Shown here: positions 21,755 to 31,345 of the stretch, one piece after another
Layout of the letters: each line of letters begins with the position of its first letter
How positions within the stretch are numbered: position 1 is the first letter of the stretch
Assembly: GCA_951640165.1 (NCBI GenBank)
Contig: OX621257.1
Coordinates: 14,829,201-14,893,200 of the forward strand
From: Pseudoips prasinana
Lineage: Eukaryota > Arthropoda > Insecta > Lepidoptera > Nolidae
Length of the DNA: 64,000 nt
Reading direction: 5' to 3'
Program-made: the position numbers and the translations under genes
The notes under the pieces: model-generated
What the model saw: only the letters and a program-made list of their open reading frames with translations
Told to the model about the DNA's origin: nothing
Databases searched by the model: none

Positions 21755-22250
21755 CAGGCTTACAGGTTAAGTCGACCTAGATCCTTTAAGAGGTTGTAGT
21801 TTCTATAATTTCTGACTGATTTGTCTATAAAACACCATACCCCAAACTTAACTGTTTTCAAAATACTGGACTTTGAAGGTTTTTTGAGATAAAATCGGTT
21901 TTATGACTATTGGCCTATATTTTTTTGAGGGTTTTGCCTCTAACTGCGTGTGTTTGCAATTTTTGTGTAGTAGATAAGTTGTTTTATTATTCTCAACACT
22001 AAAATAGCAGTTCACTGAACTGACTGGGTCGTAGTAGACGATTGATAGTTATAAATTGAAATAAATTCGTCAAAAAATATTTTTTCTTTCTGAAATAATA
22101 AAAGAAAAGTCTATGACAGTTATGCTGCAGATGTGCTTAAAAATATCTACATTTCATCAGCTATCCAACAAGGTATAACAAGCTAGGTTATTATCAGAAT
22201 TCTTAGTAAAAAACTTCGATGAAAGGCTCTCGGGTAGTAGTAAAGATAAC
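21755..22250 (+). repeat. left terminal inverted repeat of DD41D element
   Basis: Pairs with 23721-24222 inverted. Differences are small indels in homopolymers and a few substitutions, clustered in the outer half; the inner ~300 bp are nearly identical. Confidence 0.95.
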
Positions 22251-22338
22251 AGTACTAATTTATCACGGGTCAGAAAACAAAATAAAACAATCCAAATAGG
22301 TACAAAATGACATCTATTACTGCTATTTTTACAGAAAG

Positions 22339-23430
22339 TCATGATTCATGTTCCACATGGCCGCCTCTGTTTCGCACACATATTCTCATTCTGTGTCTTA
22401 ATCCACTCTTTACTACACCAGTTGTTAAACCCCTTCTTATTTCATTTGCCGCATCGATTATTCTCTGTCTCAAAACATCAACAGATGTGATTGGATTAGG
22501 TTCGTTGTACACCAAACTCTTCATGTGTCCCCACACATAAAAATCCATGGGGGTCAGGTCTGGACTTCTAGCTGGCCACGGTATGGGTCCACCTCTTCCG
22601 ATCCACTTATTAGGATAATTAGTGTCTAGCCATTCTCTGACACTTCTCCTGTAGTGTGCAGGACAACCGTCATGTTGAAACCACATATCACGAATGAGAT
22701 AGAGTGGTACGTCGTCTAGTAAGTCGGATAAATCTTCTCTTAAAAAGTTTTCATAATGTTCTCCATTTAAATTGTCGGGAAGAAAGTAAGGCCCAATCAA
22801 ATGGTTTGATATGATTCCCATCCATACATTCAAACTGAATCGTCTTTGTGATGCCTTTGGCCACTTCTTATTGGGATTTCTTTGAACTTTTGGGGCCCAA
22901 TAATGAACATTGTGGTAATTGGTTATGCCGTCTTTATCAAATTTGGACTCGTCTGTCCACAAGATCTTTTTAAAAAATGATGGATCTTCTAAATCTGCAT
23001 TGAGCATGAATCTGCAGAAATCCAACCTCCTCACAGGATCTCCTTCTTCGATGGTGTGTACCGGCGTGTAATGATAAGGATAGAGGCCGGCAGTATTCAC
23101 CGTAAACCATACTTTCCACTGCGAGAGTCCAAGTTCTCGGGCAACAATATTGGTCGAAGTAGTTGGATCCAATCTAAACCGTCGAACTATTTCATTGTCT
23201 TGCTCTTCATCATCATCATTGACACGTGGTCTACCCAAGTCTGTTCGTCGCCTCGAAACAGAGCCAGTCTCTCGAAGTCGTCGGTAAACTCCGTCAAAGA
23301 CACTAACATCCGGTACTCGGCGGCCTGGGTAACGTGATATGTATTCATCACGAGCTCGTGCGGATACACAATTGCAGTACCCATAACAAATCAAAATATC
23401 AGCATATTCCTCGTTCGTGTAGGTCGTCAT
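22339..23430 (-). CDS. Tc1/mariner-family transposase, DD41D
   Basis: Cuts and pastes the element at TA sites in the nucleus. The frame is open from 23478; I prefer the inner ATG at 23430 (MTTYTNEEYADI, about 363 residues), which matches the usual start of this family. N-terminal helix-turn-helix DNA-binding region, then a GRP motif (LGRPRV) and a second HTH (ARELGLSQWKVW). DDE/D domain: first Asp in ILWTDESKF, second in WFQHDGCPAHY, third in SPDLTPMDFYVWG. Counting gives 41 residues between the second and third Asp, hence DD41D. The block WIGRGGPIPWPARSPDLTP is typical of this insect transposase group. No frameshift or stop, and all three catalytic Asp residues are present, so it may be functional. 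Plus-strand frames at 22307 and 23056 are shadows. Confidence 0.95.
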   Translation of the reverse strand: MTTYTNEEYADILICYGYCNCVSARARDEYISRYPGRRVPDVSVFDGVYRRLRETGSVSRRRTDLGRPRVNDDDEEQDNEIVRRFRLDPTTSTNIVARELGLSQWKVWFTVNTAGLYPYHYTPVHTIEEGDPVRRLDFCRFMLNADLEDPSFFKKILWTDESKFDKDGITNYHNVHYWAPKVQRNPNKKWPKASQRRFSLNVWMGIISNHLIGPYFLPDNLNGEHYENFLREDLSDLLDDVPLYLIRDMWFQHDGCPAHYRRSVREWLDTNYPNKWIGRGGPIPWPARSPDLTPMDFYVWGHMKSLVYNEPNPITSVDVLRQRIIDAANEIRRGLTTGVVKSGLRHRMRICVRNRGGHVEHES

Positions 23431-23720
23431 CTTCAACAGTTCCAAATCAGAAGCACAAATCAATAGTCCAGTTTGCAAGCACAGTCACGATTTGAAAGAA
23501 ACAGTCCAGAAATCCAAGCCAAGTCGAATGAAAAACCAAGAGCACTAAGAATCGCATCTACTACAGACGAATCGCGTAAGCAGACTAACCAAACAATAAC
23601 AACAAAATGGCTGTGGTTTTTTTTTCTCGCTCACACCTAATTACATTGTATGATATCTCGCTTGCACGCACCGCAGTCCCATGAAGAACAATAGGCGCAA
23701 CAAGTAACGCAAGGAAACAC

Positions 23721-24219
23721 GTTATCTTTACTACTACTACTACCCGAGAGCCTTTCATCGAAGTTTTTTTCTAAGAATTATAATAATACCCTAGCTTGTT
23801 ATACCTTGTTGGATAGCTGATGAAATGTAGATATTTTTAAGCACATCTGCAGCATAACTGTCATAGACTTTTTTTTATTATTACAGAAAGAAAAATTATT
23901 TTTTACGAATTTATTTCAATTTATAACTATCAATCGTCTACTACGACCCAGTCAGTTCAGTGAACTGCTATTTTAGTGTTGAGAATAATAAAGCAACTTA
24001 TCTACTACACAAAATCGGAAACACAAATAAATTAGAGGCAAAAAACCCAAAAAAATATAGGCCAATAGATGTAAAACCGTTTTTTTTTTTCAAAAAAGCT
24101 TCAAAGTCCAATATCTTGAAAACGGTTAAGTTTGGGGTACGGTGTTTCATAGACAAATCAGTCGGGAATTATGGAAACTATCACCTCTTAAAGGATCTAG
24201 GTCGACTTAACCTGTAACC

Positions 24220-24222
<3 letters not shown>
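23721..24222 (-). repeat. right terminal inverted repeat of DD41D element
   Basis: Inverted partner of 21755-22250, ending tgtaaccctg followed by the TA microsatellite. The plus-strand frame at 23960-24217 lies in the TIR and is not a gene. Confidence 0.95.

Positions 24223-24256
<34 letters not shown>
24223..24256. repeat. (TA)n microsatellite
   Basis: Continuation of the TA tract interrupted by the DD41D element; the left part ends at 21754. Confidence 0.9.
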
Positions 24257-24257
<1 letters not shown>

Positions 24258-24364
24258 TCCCTTTGGTTGACCATTGAAAAGGTAGAGATACCTTTTAATG
24301 TAATTTTGATACCTAGAAAAATTACACCTTATTTTAACAATAGATAATGATAGATATATATTTC

Positions 24365-24420
24365 ATCATCATATTGGACTAAAGACGTTCACTGCTGGAT
24401 TTCCAGCTGTGAACGTCGAA
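24365..24420 (-). repeat. LINE-alpha tip folded back on itself
   Basis: catcatcatattggactaaa, then gacgttcactgctgga (24384-24399), followed after 2 nt by its inverse (24402-24417, one mismatch). The first arm is LINE-alpha 3' sequence. Confidence 0.7.
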
Positions 24421-24495
24421 AACGTGAAGTTTAACTTAACTAGTGGATGTATATGACGGCGTCGCAACTAAACAACAGGTGCAACCGCTAATGAG

Positions 24496-24534
24496 CAGCT
24501 GTTGCAGCTGCGCCCGCAGCTGCGCCCACAGCTG
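24496..24534 (+). promoter_or_regulatory. array of four CAGCTG E-boxes in LTR U3
   Basis: CAGCTG at 24496, 24505, 24517 and 24529 (spacing 9, 12 and 12 bp), upstream of the TATA box. The same array is in the right LTR. E-boxes bind bHLH factors; use here is inferred. Confidence 0.7.
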
Positions 24535-24565
24535 CGCCTGTCACTAGCCGACGTTCGCTGTATTC

Positions 24566-24579
24566 TCTATATAAAAGGC
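24566..24579 (+). promoter_or_regulatory. LTR TATA box
   Basis: tctatataaaaggc, about 35 bp downstream of the E-box array. The start of transcription would fall near gattcgttcgtcgac. Confidence 0.75.
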
Positions 24580-24794
24580 GATGCACGCCGGACAGAGGGG
24601 ATTCGTTCGTCGACAGTCACCCGATACACATGCTGTACCGTGCCTGTCTTATATAGTGTTGCTATGGTGCTATTAATAATTAATTTGTGAAAGTGATTGT
24701 CGAAATAAGTTATAAAGTTGTTAATTAAATAAAATCAAGTACTGAAGAGTTATTTCCATATTTTATAATAATGATGGTGACCCTCTTCCCGACA

Positions 24795-24812
24795 TCAGAA
24801 GTGGGATGGACT
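24795..24812 (+). other. putative primer-binding site
   Basis: tcagaagtgggatgg directly after the left LTR resembles the complement of a tRNA-Leu 3' end without the CCA part. Assignment is from memory of tRNA ends and weak. Confidence 0.35.
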
Positions 24813-26440
24813 CCATAGCCTGCCATGGGTCTGGCCATAGGGAAAGTGTTTTTTTATTATTTTAATAATGGTTGATCCCTGCAGCTCTCTTAAAATGGAA
24901 GAAACCGTGATGCTCTTACTAAGGGTTTCTGTAAGTATTCAAGAACAGCTTAGCACTGTGATACTGGTAGTGGACGTGGAATATTGTCTCTGGCAATTAG
25001 TACAGTCCTTATTGCGGTGGGTGCGTGGAACACTGTATCTCACAGTCAGTACTACCCTATGTGACCGCCCTCGCTAGCGTTCTGTATCAATAACTATAAT
25101 TGAAGTTGATTACTTTTATTTAGTAATTTAAAGTAAACGATTGTTTAATTGTAATATACTGCTCAGATTCCATCTGATGACTAGGCCAAATCCAACATCA
25201 GATGAGTCAAAACACATTCGACACTAAGCGCCATTTACGACATTAATTCGTCGGACTTGTCGTCGTGGTACTCCTATTTTCGGTGATGATATGCAGGTTA
25301 CATTTATGCCACTAGCACCTGAGGCTGTGGTGAGTACATTGATGTTAATCGACGTAACAGAACGTTTTTTTGGATCTATGCACGCTTTGAGTAAGGTAAG
25401 ATCCACCCATTATTGTATCTCTAGTTTCGATCGTGGTTGATTGATGATATTGATTTCTTCTAGGTAGAATCAATTCAATGTTGAATAAATACGCTAGACG
25501 GTCCATTGAGTGACTAAATGTTGTTAAAAGATTAAGAGACGAGCTTCTACAGTATTGCGAGAAATAACCGACCCACAGATTCGGGCCAATACGACAAATC
25601 ATTATTTAAAAAACAAAAGATCTCGTTTAGTTCTTTCCGATTTATACTAAATCGATATCGACATCTAAATTTATTGGTAATACAGTGAAATTTTAAGAAA
25701 TAAAAACCTTACCTACGTAAGCGTTCTCATAATTAACAGACATGAAGTAAAGTGCCTTTCATGTCATTCTTTCGGGCATGTCTCACGGTCGTGTACGTAA
25801 CGAGCCAAACAGTTGCAATATTTAGCAAAGGAAGATAGTAACACATTCATATTTTGTAAAAAGATAGGACACGTTGTAACCGATTATTATTTTATTTTAT
25901 TCAAACAAAGATCACGGGAACGTAACTAAAGTAATGTTAACTTTTGTCGTGTGGATAGTCACGTTACCATACTACAGTAATACAAGGTGCATCTACCGAT
26001 GTTTAAGTTTCGCGAGTTTCATTAATGTCTGAATCGGTTCTAAAACATTTTAAGTGTACCAAATTTGTGAGTTTGTTAATTATATTTGGTTCTAAAATTT
26101 CCCGTTATTGGGATCGAAGTAGATTTCTATGTGACTCCTACAAAGTTTATTAGTGTAGCGATGCTTACAGGAATAGATGTGTTGAACGGCAATTAACGTG
26201 CATACTTTCAAATCATTTGCATTAAATAACGTGAATTACTAATCTCGGCAGTGGGAAAAACGTGATGCTTGTACTTAAACGATCTGCTGATTGTCAATTT
26301 TCCTCTTGAGGATGATGAACGACAATATTAACAGTGTCAGTGAGTTTAGCGAGTGTTTTATCGTGGGTACTGCTTCGAATGTGGTAACGACTGGTAGTAT
26401 GAATATTGAGTTAACAAGAACCATGCCTGTCAGCTACGAA
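24813..26440 (+). other. gag-side interior of LTR element, no usable frame
   Basis: Follows the leader. Frames are short and interrupted; the longest (24868-25077) has no recognisable gag motif. Antisense frames at 25224-25602 are not supported. Confidence 0.5.
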
Positions 26441-26449
26441 CGGTGAATT

Positions 26450-27225
26450 GAAAGTACCTGAGATCGTGAAGGACTTGCTTGACAAAGACATAATTCATGA
26501 GTGTATGTCATTGTATTGTTAGCCCGATAATTCTCGTTAAGAAACGAGACTGTAATTAACGTATCTGCGTATTCGTGCGAGCTTTAAATGGAATTACGGT
26601 ACTGGACGGATCCATTGCCTTTGATTTAAGACCAAATCTTTCACCGCTGTGAAAATATGTATTATAGTCGCTTAGATGTGCTAACTGGGTTCCACCAAAT
26701 ATAAATGTCTGATAATTTTGTTTACAGAGTTTTGTTTGTCCCTAAATACTGTTTCAGGGTATTCTGTCTTCATCGTACGAGCGGTGTTACTCTGGTGTTG
26801 AGAGTTGTTCGGGCCGCGCGGTGACATGGTTTGGCGACTGTTGTCTGCAGCATACTCCGAGGCACGGTGACGCTCGGAAATGGATCCAACATTAGCGGTC
26901 GCCTATCTGTGAACGGGCCGGGCGTTCTTGGTTGCTTTACCTTGCCAATCGCTTGAGGACCGGTGAAGTACTTATATTGGGCACGTGCGTTAATGTCGCA
27001 TTAAAGAACCTGCGAGAAATGTTAAATGGTGTTGGATTTTCTATCAACGTTATGTAAAGTATTTTCGCGGCAACAGAGGTACAGTATGAGTTGTATTATT
27101 ATGGTGGTCAGGTTAGACCGAGCTAAAAAAAAAACAAAAAAAATGGACTCCCTTGTGCCCACGAATGTCAAACAGGCTCTTCAACTACTTGGTTCATCAG
27201 GCCTATCAGAAATTTCCAAATGAAA
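26450..27225 (+). pseudogene. gypsy-type pol (RT) remnant
   Basis: Pieces in shifting frames carry conserved Ty3/gypsy RT blocks: an LLDKDIIHE-like block near 26478, a block ending in RALN/FKWN near 26580, then YYSRLDVLTGFH near 26655, and later a PTNVKQ.LQLLG-like block near 27155. Several frameshifts and stops lie between, and a 5S-SINE relic sits at 26785-26975. No active protein is possible. The integrase part is not recognisable. Confidence 0.7.
26785..26975 (-). mobile_element. 5S-derived SINE, strongly diverged, inside LTR element
   Basis: Plus strand: gttgagagttgttcgggccg, then gacgctcggaaatgg, gcggtcgcctatctgtgaac and cgcttgaggaccggtga align in order with the minus-strand copy at 38280-38494. 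Confidence 0.6.
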
Positions 27226-27227
27226 CT

Positions 27228-27427
27228 ATAGTGATCTTGTTCATGGAACCGATCGCAATTCAGCCAATTAATTTACTAACATATACGATGTCTATAAAAA
27301 GCCATACCTTGTCTGCGAGCTCACGCAATAGTGATCTTGTTCATGGAACCAATCGCAATTCAGCCAATTAATTTACTAACATATACGATGTCTATAAAAA
27401 GCCATACCTTGTCTGCGAGCTCACGCA
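27228..27427 (+). repeat. 100-bp tandem duplication, one mismatch
   Basis: Units 27228-27327 and 27328-27427, each starting atagtgatcttgttcatgga and ending gcgagctcacgca; gatcgc versus aatcgc is the single difference I see. A very recent event in a decayed region. Confidence 0.9.
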
Positions 27428-27622
27428 CCATTGGTACAGATACTGATTATGTTTAAAATTGTGGTTCTCGTAATAACTGAAAAGAAACTTTTACATTCAA
27501 TTAAAATGACAACTTATTTCTTTGCTGTGCATAATGGTAATACTTGTAAAAAAAAAGGGAATATAAAAAATAAATGTTTAAAAGTCACTGAAGGGTTAAA
27601 CTGGACCAATGACTTAGCTAAA

Positions 27623-27875
27623 GGGAATGATAATTCTGGACTAGCATAGAATGATAAAGGCTACAGGGAATGATAATTCCGGACTAGCATAGAATGATAA
27701 AGGCTACAGGGAATGATAATTCCGGACTGGCATAGTATGATAAAGGCTATATTTAGGGAATGATAATTCCGGACTAATATAGTATGATAAAGGCTAGAGA
27801 GGTTGATTATACTGGACTAGCATGGATTAAGAGAATAATAAATCCGGACTAGCAAAATAAAATTATGGCTTTGTA
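27623..27875 (+). repeat. 43-bp tandem array, ~6 units
   Basis: Units start at 27623, 27666, 27709, 27756, ~27799 and ~27831. Consensus begins gggaatgataattccggact and continues agcatagaatgataaaggct + aca. Units degrade towards the right LTR. Too few, too similar in structure and without unique spacers, so not CRISPR. Confidence 0.85.
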
Positions 27876-28131
27876 GGGCTTACTGCCGGACCATAACAGT
27901 GTCTACAATCTGGAGGTTCAGATGGTATGGATAGTTATCTAATGTTATGTTTTCTCTGATCCCAGATACCTAAAATTGTAATGGCGAACGTGCGCGACTC
28001 ACACACGTCAGTATGACCGTGACGGCGTCAACACTGCCATACACACCTAGCAACAAATCTGTGAACAACACGCACCTCACGTCATCGCATAAAGAGGCGC
28101 ACACAGAGACGTGTGCGTGTCAGGATGGTCG

Positions 28132-28480
28132 TGACGGCGTCGCAACTACATTGGTAAACAACAGGTGCAACCGCTAATGAGCAGCTGTTGCAGCTGCGCC
28201 CGCAGCTGCGCCCACAGCTGCGCCTGTCACTAGCCGACGTTCGCTGTATTCTCTATATAAAAGGCGATGCACGCCGGACAGAGGGGATTCGTTCGTCGAC
28301 AGTCGCCCGATACACATGCTGTACCGTGCCTGTCTTATATAGTGTTGCTATGGTGCTATTAATAATTAATTAGTGAAAGTGATTGTCGAAATAAGTTATA
28401 AAGTTGTTAATTAAATAAAATCAAGTACTGAAGAGTTATTTCTATATTTTATAATAATGATGGTGACCCTCTTCCCGACA
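28132..28480 (+). repeat. right LTR
   Basis: 349 bp, near-identical to the left LTR. Differences seen: an 8-bp insertion after gcaacta, acc/gcc near the transcription start, ttt/tta in aattNgtg, and cca/cta before the poly(A) end. Confidence 0.9.
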
Positions 28481-28494
28481 TATATTAAACTTAT

Positions 28495-28673
28495 TGAAAC
28501 CAGCAGTGCCCTGAGGTTTTACCCGCGTTAAACTTATGTGTTAATCCAGGGTGTCAGCTAATTCCATAACAAATTTTATTAAAATCGCTCCAGCCGTTAA
28601 GACTCACGTCTAAACGGCTAAGTAACAAATATACACACTCTCAAACTTTCGCCTTTATAATATTAGTGTGATG
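28495..28673 (-). mobile_element. Helitron-like element end
   Basis: gccctgaggttttacccgcg (inverted 3' hairpin side), agctaattccataacaaatt, tctaaacggctaagtaacaa, tcaaactttcgcctttataa, tattagtgtgat. Almost the exact inverse of 45193-45380. Confidence 0.7.
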
Positions 28674-28879
28674 ACAAGATTTGACTCACATGCTTCATTA
28701 TAACGAAGGATTGTTGATAGTATTTAGCAACTGATATAGTGGCGTTAATTAATATCATTATGATAATAGGTACATATCTACGTATGAATTAACTTTCGAC
28801 AAGGTTAACAGGTCTAGATCTATGTAGAAGAATAACCGGAAAAATGGTATAATTTGTAATTGCCTCACCTCGTAGATAG

Positions 28880-29050
28880 TTTTCCAGATCGGTAGTTTTC
28901 GATTGCGATGGGGTTAAGTAACTAGGCGCTCGGTCAGTCCATAGATGGGTGACCCGCAAAATGGCTTATTTTTGGCGAATCGTTGAACAGCAGTCGATAT
29001 GCTATGTAAGAGATTGGCTAGGCGGTTTGCACATTGCCCATAACAATAAA
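28880..29050 (+). mobile_element. 5S-derived SINE, internally deleted
   Basis: gcgatggggttaagtaacta, ggtcagtccatagatgggtg, acccgcaaaatggc, then a shortened body ending ggctaggcggtttgcac and ttgcccataacaata. Confidence 0.7.
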
Positions 29051-29617
29051 AGTATGAACGGATTATTGTATAAATTCAAGAAAATAATTTGTTAACTATA
29101 TGTGTGTATACTGCCTTAATTTATACAAATGATATGTAAAATGTTGGTTTGTTTTATATTTCATATATATGGACAAGACTAAGGAAAATTATAGCGACTC
29201 GTTTTTAAATTTTTTAATACATTATGTGAAACGAATTTGAATGTTAATTTGGTTTTTATTTGTTTTTTTTTTGCGTAGACTATTGTAACGCAACACGTGC
29301 TACAATATTTTTTTTATATTATTCTGTTTTAACTATAAGTATTTAAATATCGAATGAGTTTTGTTTGATCAATTTATTATTATATTCTAAACAAAAGAAG
29401 ATTAAGTTGCGTAGAGCATACTTAAACTAGCTCATGCGCAGCCTGACTGAAGAAGTGCCTTACAGTGTACAGTTCAGGTTATAGCATTTTTATATTAATG
29501 TACTGGTCCGGGGTCATCAAAGTTCACCGGGGTGGGTCCGATGATCTCTGGCGACCTCTCTTACCTTTACGTAAAGCTTATTAAGTGGGTAAATACCTTT
29601 TTATCAATTCTGTACTA
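29051..29617. other. no gene seen
   Basis: AT-rich unassigned DNA. Confidence 0.45.
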
Positions 29618-29780
29618 TACATACATAGACTCACGCCTGTTGCCCAGAGGGGTAGGCAGAGACAACGGATTTCCATTTGTCATCTTTGCGTACCTTTTTT
29701 GCCTCTTTACTGTCATTGTATTTTACATACATGCTCGCTGGTTTAGAGGAAGTTTAGAGCTGGCTTTTTTCCTGCGACCT
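29618..29780 (-). mobile_element. LINE-beta 3' fragment
   Basis: agactcacgcctgttgccca, gaggggtaggcagagacaac, atacatgctcgctggtttag. Abuts SINE-A. Confidence 0.75.
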
Positions 29781-29782
29781 TA

Positions 29783-30271
29783 ATCACACACGGCCATCTG
29801 ATCCCAAACTAAGCAAAGCTTGTACTATGGAAACCAGATAAGTGATATATTACATAAACTACTTTTCTTCTGTAAATATATACTTATATAGATCATTACA
29901 CCCAGACTCAGGGCAAACAGACATGTTCATGTTTTTTGATGGCATTAGGTGACAAACGTTCTAGTGGGTCACCTGATGCTAAGTGATCACCGCCGCCCAT
30001 GTACACTCGCAACACCAGAGGAGTCACGGGTGCGTTGCCGGCCTTTAAAAGAGTCAGCAAACAAGTGTTGCTGACCCTTCCCCCCCACCCCTATGAGCTC
30101 GGGCGACCTTACTCACACGCAGAAACAGAACATTAAAGTTATTAATGTTATTATTAGGGAATGTATTCTGTACATTAATTCATGCACATCAATATCTGTC
30201 CTGGGTGGGAATCGAACCCATGAGCTATAGCGTGAAACGCAAGCAATTACCAACCACGACAACCGGCCCGT
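29783..30271 (-). mobile_element. SINE-A split by a Rep-R insertion
   Basis: Left part 29783-29931 (tail, body, core up to acatgttcatg); right part from 30179 (ttcatgcacatcaatatctg, B-box gggtgggaatcgaaccca, head to aaccggcccg). The split point shows ttcatg on both sides. Confidence 0.85.
29932..30178 (+). mobile_element. Rep-R insertion with 6-bp target duplication
   Basis: 247 bp between two copies of ttcatg. It contains ggtcacctgatgctaagtga, tcaccgccgcccatgtacac, acgggtgcgttgccggcctt, gctgacccttccccccaccc and ggcgaccttactcacacgc, and ends AT-rich. Inverse copies: 39640-39830 and, partly, 45945-46035. A widespread lepidopteran repeat; class unknown. Confidence 0.75.
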
Positions 30272-30275
30272 CCAA

Positions 30276-30680
30276 TTGTCATTTTGGTAACTTTCTTGAG
30301 AAAATCTCCGATAGTGTTTATATTTTTTTTAATTTCTATTTGCTTGTACCAAGCCCGTAGATGATTTATTTTGGCATTAATAAATTACTTAATGTCGTAA
30401 TCAATAAATATTTGTAAAATTTGCAAATCATGTGATTTATAGTCTAACATTTAATATACTAATAAATTAATAGCTACGTATATTTTTTGTTCATTATAAT
30501 CATAAAGTCATAGAGAACAAATAAAGGTGGTAGAAACGTAACATTATTTAAGTATTATTAGGTTTTTTAAGTTGCGGTACTTACTTCAAAAGAATACATT
30601 AACCAATGTTTCTAAAAGACGATGTAAAATTGTAGTCTGATAAAATGATATTTCTTAGTAATCTATAGTTTTGAGTTATA
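30276..30680. other. no gene seen
   Basis: AT-rich unassigned DNA. Confidence 0.45.
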
Positions 30681-30681
30681 A

Positions 30682-30945
30682 TTAGCTGTGTGGTGACGGC
30701 GGCGAATATCAGACAGAATATCATCACCCCCTCTCATCACGTGGCGGACGGCCCGAGGGAATATCTACCAGAGGACGGGCAGCAGCGTCTCTCTGAGTCT
30801 ATGACCATCATACTGCGATCGCCAACCCGTCTGCCAAGCGTGGCGATTATGGCATATCATAATCATCAAGAGAATAAGAATAATCTTGGGGGAGACTTTT
30901 GTCCAGCTGTGGACTTTTTACAGCTGTATGTATGTGATGGTGAGT
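30682..30945 (+). mobile_element. LINE-alpha 3' end
   Basis: gctgtgtggtgacggcggcg, atatcatcaccccctctcat, accagaggacgggcagcagc, atcgccaacccgtctgccaa, cgtggcgattatggcatatc, ttttgtccagctgtggactt. Long and well-preserved tail. The plus-strand frame 30690-31010 is fortuitous. Confidence 0.8.
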
Positions 30946-31111
30946 ATTCAATAGTATTATGTAATGTCCTCTTGGTCAAATTTCAATGGACGCAACCCAT
31001 CTGCGCGTGACGTATATAGCTCATGGAAAGCATTCGATGACGATTCCGGGAGTTCCATGAGTTTTGTTCACCCAAAAAGTGATCAATGCGCGAAAAGGTT
31101 TCAGTTCAAAA

Positions 31112-31345
31112 AACTCTTAGTAACAGCCCGAATTCACAAGTTGGCGGTCTCATACATCCACGTCTCGGAGAGCATGTAAAGCTTCTTCAGTCTTGCGCCT
31201 GATCTTCTCCGGTTGTTTGGGAGCCGGTCCATCGGATTAAGAGAGACCAACCCTATTTTCGCACACACTCCTGGACTATAACCATCTCCTGTATAATTTA
31301 ATAGTCTCCAATTTGCTGCCGTAGCCAAAATTTAGCAAGGAGCAC
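31112..31345 (+). mobile_element. Bm1-like SINE-D, 5'-truncated
   Basis: agcccgaattcacaagttgg, cgtctcggagagcatgtaaa, gagagaccaaccctattttc, gcacacactcctggactata and the gctgccgtagccaaaatt tail align with 41210-41455. Confidence 0.7.

Larger units (their letters stand above)
21755..24222 (-). mobile_element. DD41D Tc1/mariner element with ~500-bp TIRs
   Basis: 2,468 bp, bounded by TA on both sides within a TA microsatellite. The ends read caggcttacaggttaagtcg on the left and, inverted, cagggttacaggttaagtcg on the right. Inverted repeats extend from 21755-22250 and 23721-24222 (496 and 502 bp) and are highly similar, ending at cgggtagtagtaaagataac. The transposase gene lies between them on the minus strand. 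One complete copy with an open frame suggests recent activity. Confidence 0.95.
24454..24794 (+). repeat. left LTR
   Basis: 341 bp, from tgacggcgtcgc to cttcccgaca. Contains four CAGCTG boxes, a TATA box and an AATAAA-type poly(A) signal near 24727. Lacks the 8-bp cattggta-type segment present in the right LTR. The 62-codon frame inside (24502-24690) is not a gene. Confidence 0.9.
24450..28484 (+). mobile_element. non-autonomous Ty3/gypsy-like LTR retrotransposon
   Basis: Two LTRs in direct orientation (24454-24794 and 28132-28480) are flanked by the 4-bp duplication tata (24450-24453 and 28481-28484). LTRs begin TG and end CA. They differ by about three substitutions plus one 8-bp indel. 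The ~3.3-kb interior has no usable frame. It holds only scraps of pol, a diverged 5S-SINE, an exact 100-bp duplication and a 43-bp array. Strand is inferred from the TATA box and the pol remnants. Confidence 0.9.

Noticed and set aside
23056..23337. ORFs antisense or out of frame to the transposase
   Set aside because: Shadows of the DD41D transposase gene, as is the frame at 22307-22540.
22345..23430. Host-domesticated transposase gene
   Set aside because: The gene is still inside complete, highly similar TIRs with TA flanks, so it is a transposon copy rather than a domesticated gene.
27623..27875. CRISPR-like array
   Set aside because: Units are contiguous 43-bp tandem copies without unique spacers, in a eukaryotic LTR element.
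24502..28373. Two near-identical 61-62-codon ORFs (24502 and 28188)
   Set aside because: Both lie in the LTRs over the E-box array and TATA box; duplicated because the LTRs are duplicated, not a gene family.
30690..31010. 106-codon ORF and the similar 101-codon ORF at 31979
   Set aside because: Both read through the LINE-alpha 3' UTR in the same frame (RSPTRLPSVAIMAYH / RSPTRLPMAVAIMAYH); conserved only because the repeat is conserved at DNA level.
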